From Mytilus trossulus (lineage: Eukaryota; Mollusca; Bivalvia; Mytilida; Mytilidae), in assembly GCF_036588685.1 (NCBI RefSeq), contig NC_086382.1, positions 71,521,999 through 71,585,998 on the forward strand: a DNA stretch of 64,000 nucleotides, given 5' to 3'. The notes under the pieces are model-generated. The model had not been told where the DNA came from, searched no databases, and was given only the letters and a program-made list of their open reading frames with translations. The stretch's first letter is position 1. Every line of letters starts with the position of its first letter. This document shows, piece after piece, positions 57,895-64,000 of the stretch. The position numbers were made by a program, and so were the translations under genes.

Positions 57895-60844
57895 GTTCAA
57901 CTTGAGAAATTTCTATACCCTGTATTTTCGTATTACCTCTAACTTTTATTGCAAAAATCTCTGCACATACTATGAAAAGGTATGGTGATAATGTATCCCC
58001 CTGTCTACAGCCTCGTCCAATACCAAAGAACTCTGATAAATTTCCACCCTGAATGACTGCAGAGCTAATATTATTGTAAAGTACTTTTATCCAGTTGATT
58101 ATGGAATTCCCAAAGTTGAAAAACATCAGAACTGCTAAAAGAAAATCCCAGGATACTGTATCAAAAGCTTTTTCAAAGTCTATCAACTGTAATAAACCAG
58201 GTATATCTTTTTCTTCAGTATACTGCAAAATATCATATATAAGTCGGATATTATCTCCCATATAACGCCCACTTATAAAACCAGTTTGATCTAAATTGGT
58301 AAGTTTATCTAAAACTTTTTAAAATCTATTTGTGATCACCCCTGACCCAATTTATAAACTGTATTTAATAATGAAATGGGGCGCCAGTTCTTCAGAAAAT
58401 GGCGTGGCTTGTTATCCTTTGGCAAACATGTGATAATACCTTGCTTTTGAGTGACTGATAATGATCCAATGTGAAATCCATAATTTAGAGATTCTACAAT
58501 AAAATATTTTAAATCTTTCCATTTTTTTTTTTTAAAACTCAGTCGAAAAACCATCAGATCGAGGAGATTTATTATTTTTCATTTTATGTAATGTTAAACC
58601 TGCCTCAGATTTAGTTATCTCCTTCTAAATTATTTTTCTCATCCTCTGTCAATTTTTTCAAAATTTTTTGTTTTTAAATCATTTTCTAACTGTTCAAATT
58701 TACAGCCATTTAAACTACAATCCCTATTTTTATAAAGTGTTTCATGAAATACTTTTGTTTCTTTTAAACTATCATTTGCTTTGTTATAATCCTTCCATCT
58801 TCTGTTTCGACTTTTGGTAAAGTTTTACTAGTAAATTGTTTTGACTCAAGACCACAAAAATGTTTAGTTGGCTTTTCTCCTTCCTCAATCCATTTTCCCT
58901 TGAACGTATTAATTTACCCCTCATCTTTTCTTTCCTTATATCCTCGCGTTCTTGTTTTTGATCTTTTAATTGATTTATTAATTCTGCCTTAAAATTTGCT
59001 TATAATGAATACATTTCCCTTTGTAAATTAAGAACCCTTTTATCCTTTTCTTTTTTCTTATAGCTTGCATATGAAATAGTCTTTCCTCTGATTTCCATCA
59101 ATAAAGTCTCAAGAAATAATTGCTTGTTTATAGTAAGTTGTAAATTTTCATCATAAATTTCATCAATATGTTCCAAATCATAAACATGTGCACACTATTG
59201 TTTCTTGACATCAATTATTTTATCTTTAATATTATTAACATATTCTTGATCATATAATAAGGACTTATTGAATTTCCACAGTCCTTTACCTCTTATAAAT
59301 GGGTTAAACTGTAGCTCTAAAATTACAAAAGAATGATCTGAGCGATAGCTATGTTCAATTTTACAATTTAGTAAATTTGTTAACATATTATCTGTAAAAA
59401 GAAAAAAAATCCAACCTAGCCTGTTTAAAGGGCTTCTGTTTTCTCCATGTATATCTATGCAAGTCTGGGAAAAGTTCCCTTAAAGGATCTATAATGTTCA
59501 ATTGATCTATGATTTCTAAAATTTTATCTCTAGCACTAGGGTTATTTTAAAATATGTGGATAGTTACAATAGTCTATATGAGGATACAATACAAGATTAA
59601 AATCACCACATATTATAAAATTTTCATTTCCAAAATCTTCTATAATACACATAATAAGATGGTACAAATTAGGATTATCTGCATTAGGACCATACAATGA
59701 TAGAAGTGTTACTCTCTCCTTGTCTATAACAATATCTTATGCTAGATAATTACCATTTACATCTTTCTTCTCTTTTAATACTCTAAATTCAAAATTATTA
59801 TTGAACATTACAGCAACTCCTCTAGAGTTTGAGGAGAAAGATGAAAAATAACACTCATAGCCCCACATGGTCTTAATATTCATTTCACTTTCATTTGTGA
59901 AATGTGTATCTTGAATACAATAGATGTTGCATTTTTTAGACTTAATGAAATTAAATACATCTCTTCTCTTTTCAATGTCACCTAGACCTTGACAGTTAAC
60001 TGATAATATCTTTAAAGAACCCATTCAATTATGAGTAGAAAAAAATGTGAAGTCCAAAAAGAATACAATAAATTAAAAGCAATATTCATCAGATGGGTTA
60101 TTTGTACTGAAAATGTATCTTGTTTTAACAAAAAAAACAAAAAAGGAAAAAAAATAATTTGAAAAAGTGATGAAATTATGAGATAAAAAATTCTTCCTGT
60201 TTTCTGCATACAATGTAATGATTCAGTTTCAATTTTTGCAATATTTTTCTCTGCTAGTTAAATATTCACTCAACTATCTTAATAAATTTTATTTTGTTTG
60301 ACATAATATATATAAACATCAGAGCAAATTCTAAATAATATACAAACTTTATTAGTAATAATTGGTTTTTTTTAAAAGGTAGCTAAAATTATCTCCCTTC
60401 TTTCAGTATTGAGTAGTCTAAAACAACAAAGTACATATATATTTCTTAACCTCCAAAAATTCAGAGTTACTTCCCTTCTCTCAGTCTTCTGTTGATGTCA
60501 TCATACAACCCATATTTCATTTGGAGACCATTATCAGTTCTGCCATAAATGCCACAGTTGAAATACCACACCTGATCAAACCTTCCACTATCTTCAAGTC
60601 TTTTTATAAGAGCCATATTTCTGGTGGTAACATCATCTACAAATTTTACTTTGTTTCTTAGTTCTTTTCTTTTTCTCATTATACTCCTCTTAAGGTCAGT
60701 ATAAAAACACCTTACGATAAATGGTCGTGGTTCTCGTTGTGCAGGTAAACGATCAATGGCTACAATATCTCGGTCATGCAGTGTTATGTTTAAATCAGAC
60801 TTTACCAATTGTATAAAATCTTGACGAAGATCTTGCTGTGTCAA
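57895..60844 (-). mobile_element. Decayed L1/Tx1-like LINE, truncated at both ends
   Basis: On the minus strand: an ORF1 C-terminal part (60844-60467) with DIVAIDRLPAQREPRPFIVR and VTTRNMALIKRLEDSGRFDQ; a gap; an ORF2 start at 60024 with the endonuclease block ILSVNCQGLGDIEKRRDVF and CIQDTHFTNES; then broken frames (59386-59195, 58554-58336, 58261 onward) with the RT blocks KNWRPISLLNTVYK, LIDFEKAFDTVSWDFL and GRGCRQGDTLSPYLF. It ends before the FADD catalytic block, so it cannot be active. 5' truncation within ORF1 is usual for LINEs; loss of the 3' half of RT is not and implies a later deletion or insertion. Confidence 0.85.
60467..60844 (-). pseudogene. LINE ORF1 C-terminal fragment
   Basis: 125 codons, open from the 5' truncation point to a stop. 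The fragment resembles the RNA-recognition and C-terminal regions of L1-type ORF1 proteins, which bind the element RNA. The first codon is not ATG, so this is the tail of a longer protein. It is followed about 440 bp later by ORF2. Confidence 0.65.
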
Positions 60845-62158
60845 ATTTTGCTAGATCTGTCTACATCATTCTCACAGCCACATTTTAAGAGTAAAATAAC
60901 GAACTGCGATGGAAATTCCTGGCTTGGTATGGTGGATTAAACCTGGATTTGTAGCTAGCTAAACCTCTCACTTATATGACATAAATTACATTATACTGAC
61001 ATTAATGTGTGAGCAAACAAAACAATCATAATATGTTAAAAAATGTTAAATATAGGGGAACAGTAGTCAACATTGTAGATAATCTTTATCACTATAAAAC
61101 AAAAACAACAAAAAAACAACAAAAAAAACTGTGCCAACAAAGGAACACAAAATGGTATAAAGACAGGGTACATCAGCGAAAATGAAAGACAATAATTCAA
61201 AATGGAACATTAATTAACACACCACCAATGCTACTATCTTTTTTTTACTATTTTCTATATGTATGTTAAAGTACAGAAAAAAAATCTGCCTTTACATTTC
61301 TATAGTTTAAAGCTTTAAATAACTAATAGTAAATGTCCACAGTACGTATTGTCAAGATTGGAAAATACATAAAATAACACCATGACAAACTCGATCCCAA
61401 TTTTACATTCGTGTGCGTGTTAACATGTATAAATAAAAAAAACATTTATTTATTAAGAAGTTTTTTTAAAGCATCGATCCATTCATGTGACGCGCAGTTT
61501 ATACTTCGTTTATGGTGTCCAAATGTAATGTCGTGAATTCATAGGAGATGTCTGCATTTTTTTATGCTGCAATTTACATGTTGTGATGTATTGTTATATT
61601 CATTCATGTTTTTATCTATCATCAGAGTTCGTGTGGTTTTTTTTAACTGTATTCCTGTCACGTAGTCTTGTCATTTTACTGGTACTTTTAATATAACCAT
61701 ATAAACGAGAGGTTTGGGTAGCCTTAATACTAAGTTCAAACCATAATTTGTTATAAAATGTCATTTACAAAATCAACAAAATGGCAGTTGTTTGAAATCT
61801 ATGTATTTTGGCTTTTGTTTTTATTGCAGTTCAGTTTATCTGTTGTTTCTGTTGTTTTCCTGTAATAGTTTACTTCCGTTTTAGTTTGTAACCCTTATTT
61901 AATTTCGCTTCATCGATTAATGACTTTCGAACGGTTCTATACCACTGTTGCCATTTTTAATGTACTTACTGGGTCCAGTCATATTTTGAACTGTTAACAT
62001 AAATGTGACTTCTTGTCTTTTTTAAAAACCTGTCTTTTATTCTTATTACACAACTCACCCTATCTTCAGAAATATGTTAATTGTTATCATTTAAAAAAAA
62101 AAGGTGATCAAAGCAGACAAGGAAATTATCTCCTTTTAGATATTCAGCCCTTAGTTTT
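60838..62158 (+). pseudogene. Relic of a further HSPA12 unit: intron-1 sequence
   Basis: Block by block this matches intron 1 of HSPA12-like copy 2 (38575-41222). Examples are TAGATCTGTCTACATCA at 60853 and 38590, AATACATAAAATAACACCAT at 61364 and 39172, ATGTGACGCGCAGTTTATA at 61486 and 39290, and TTTTGAACTG beside 61990 and 41074. It lacks both insertions found in copy 2. No exon is included. It begins at the LINE junction. Confidence 0.8.
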
Positions 62159-62159
62159 A

Positions 62160-62272
62160 TTATTGTTTTTCTGTTTTTTTCTGTTTGTCTTTTTCATTTT
62201 TAGCCATGGCGTTGTCAGTTTGTTTTAGATTTATGAGTTTGACTGTCCCATTGGTATCTTTCGTCCCTCTTG
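62160..62272 (+). repeat. Repeat E (Penelope-type 3' tail) at a deletion junction
   Basis: Contains GTTTGTCTTTTTCATTTTTA, 'GCCATGGCGTTGTCAGTTTG' and TTTATGAGTTTGACTGTCCC. It stands exactly between relic intron-1 sequence and relic 3'-flank sequence, where about 4.3 kb with exons 2-4 is missing relative to copy 2. Confidence 0.75.
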
Positions 62273-62748
62273 TATTATTAATGTGTCCTCATTTTCTTCT
62301 GCTTTTCAGTTTTTAAAAGCAATGTTTAGATGGTTCATTTTAAAATTATTTGTTTCTTCCTCGATACGATTGCTGGAATCTTTATTTTCACATCTGAGAC
62401 AATAAAGAAATACTGGTTGAAATTATATATTATTTAAAAAGAACATGAAAAAATCAGAATAATGGCTTTTAAATAACATTATCTATTTTGCAGTCTATCT
62501 TTATCTATAAATTTAGTTTATAGGGCTGCATATCAATCTATACATTTTGTGCGTATTGGATAACATGCTAAACAAACGATTTAATTTAAAAATAAAAACC
62601 CAACAATATGCTTTTATAAATGAAACGTGCCATGACCTTGCTGCAAAGATGGAAGTTATCATTTATATGAGTAATTATAAATTCTGTTCCCATTTGATAT
62701 TACTTAATGATGTGATATTTCATTACTTAGAGATGTGATATATAATTA
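62273..62748 (+). pseudogene. Relic of a further HSPA12 unit: 3'-flank sequence
   Basis: Matches 45571-46110 downstream of copy 2: TCTTCTGCTTTTCAGTTTT with TCTTCTTTTCAGTTTTGA, AATTATTTGTTTCTTCCTCGAT with the equivalent at 45648, 'CTTGCTGCAAAGAT' at 62637 and 46048, and ATTACTTAATGATGT at 62699 and 46098. No coding sequence. Confidence 0.75.
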
Positions 62749-62751
62749 CTT

Positions 62752-63375
62752 AAAAGAGGGACAGTCAATCTCATAAATCGAAAATAAACTGACCGCGCCT
62801 TGGCTAAAAATGAAAAAGACAAACAGACAAACAATAGTACACATGACACAACATAGAAAACTAAAATATAAGCAACACGAACCCCACCAAAAACTAGGGG
62901 TAATCTCAGATGCTCCGGAAGGGTAAGCCGATCATGCTCCACATGTGGCACCAGTCGTGTTGCTTATGTAATAACAAATCCAGTAAATAGTCTAATTCGG
63001 TAGGTCAAATTCACGAAAGTGAAAGGGATTTTAGTTACGACATAACGATTATATCCGATATCATTTGTGAAACGGTTATTCCATAACGGTCAACCAACTC
63101 GTGATGGCGTCCGTAAAATGTACGAAGGGATGACTTCAACTTCACCATTTGGAACTCTTGATTTAATAGCTTCCTGGTGAGCAGGAACCCTCTATCGAGA
63201 AAATCATGATAGGAAATGCAAGCACGGGAATATCGTATCATTTGGAAGATATATACCTAGCATTCAGGTGCTGTTGGAATGTTGCTACTTAGAAATGGAA
63301 AGTTCACAATTGGAAAGCTGAAATCATCTCTTTTGTCGTAATTTTTTGTTTTCAACCGACCCTCATTGTAAGTTA
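62752..63375 (-). mobile_element. 3' fragment of a second Penelope-like element
   Basis: On the minus strand it reads NEGRLKTKNYDKRDDFSFPI, then a broken frame, then MIRYSRACISYHDFLDRGFL and LLNQEFQMVKLKSSLRTFYG, and a tail like that at 23925-24366. It covers the C-terminal region that is deleted from the 22340-24366 copy, so the two overlap only partly. 5'-truncated and non-functional. Confidence 0.8.
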
Positions 63376-64000
63376 CACAAATTATATAACCAAAATTTCT
63401 GCATTCCGTGTTTTTGAAATTCACCATATTAAGGGTTATAGAAAAATTCATTCTTCAAGAATTACGTTTTTAAATTCTAAAAATGTACTTTTAAATATTG
63501 ATTAGAATGTGAACTTTGCTTGATAGATATGGCGTGTTCCAAACATTTAATTTAATAGTTTTAGGTTTATTTCAGACATTAAATAAAATTAATCTTGTTG
63601 ATTTCACAAGATATCTTAAATCAATGTTTATAGCCTGACAATTATCTGTAAACATCCGTCATAAATATGTAATGTGAGTAAAAATTTTGAAAAAAATACA
63701 TAATATAAGGGTTAAAAATGTCAAAAGTGAATCCCCGAAAGTGTTTAAAGAATTGTTAAGGTCTAGGATACAGGAAAAGGATAAACATACAACAGTATTA
63801 ATCTTATTCAATATAACGTATAAATTATAGCTTACTTTTTTATGTACGGATCTGACCTTACTTGAATTTTATGCACAGAGACGACACCGTTTTGTAAAAA
63901 ATGTCACATCAGGCCAAACTATAAATACCTTTTGATCAATTGAACAAAAACTATTGAGGATATTTGTCTTCGTCAAAAGTAAGTATGATTTATAAAATAT
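63376..64000. other. AT-rich end of window
   Basis: No gene, RNA gene or repeat with definable ends is seen. Confidence 0.4.

Overview
The window looks like nuclear DNA of a bivalve mollusc, most likely a mytilid mussel. This is inferred from AT-rich sequence, spliced genes with GT/AG introns, metazoan protein families (UBE2J1 and HSPA12-type Hsp70), and dense dispersed repeats of kinds I recognise from mussel genomes. No species can be fixed without a database search. All real genes lie on the + strand; the minus strand carries only transposon debris.

Region by region. 1-2191: upstream sequence with a foldback and a small hairpin. 2192-13078: a complete seven-exon UBE2J1-like gene for an ER-anchored ubiquitin-conjugating enzyme (454 aa predicted). 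Its introns hold a hAT-like MITE, a 1.8-kb terminal-inverted-repeat (TIR) element with internal tandem arrays, two copies of a dispersed repeat (family A), and two decayed duplicates of exon 5. 13079-17350: 3' UTR, a SINE-like unit and dispersed repeats. 17351-21480: a 4.1-kb inverted repeat (palindrome) inserted into another repeat; it carries three decayed copies of one ORF and promoter-like motifs about 170 bp apart. 22340-24366: a dead Penelope-like retroelement. 24833-26739: short repeats and TIR elements upstream of the Hsp70 array.

26740-57216: three tandem HSPA12-like genes, each with four coding exons and the same intron phases (0, 0, 1), separated by paralogous intergenic DNA. Copies 1 and 2 look intact (542 and 543 aa). 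Copy 3 keeps an open frame, but its phosphate-2 and adenosine motifs have changed and the C-terminal quarter is missing. 57774-60844: a repeat and a truncated L1/Tx1-like LINE on the minus strand. 60838-62748: a relic of a further HSPA12 unit, made of intron-1 and 3'-flank sequence with exons 2-4 deleted. 62752-63375: a second Penelope fragment on the minus strand.

UBE2J1 and HSPA12-family proteins both act in protein quality control, but nothing here shows that the two loci are co-regulated. The most informative points are the Hsp70-array history (pseudo-ATPase copy, fossil unit, empty sites for two insertions), the long palindrome with periodic ETS/YY1-like motifs, and the duplicated UBC exon. 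Exon boundaries were read by eye from splice sites, frame continuity and family knowledge; no alignment software was used.
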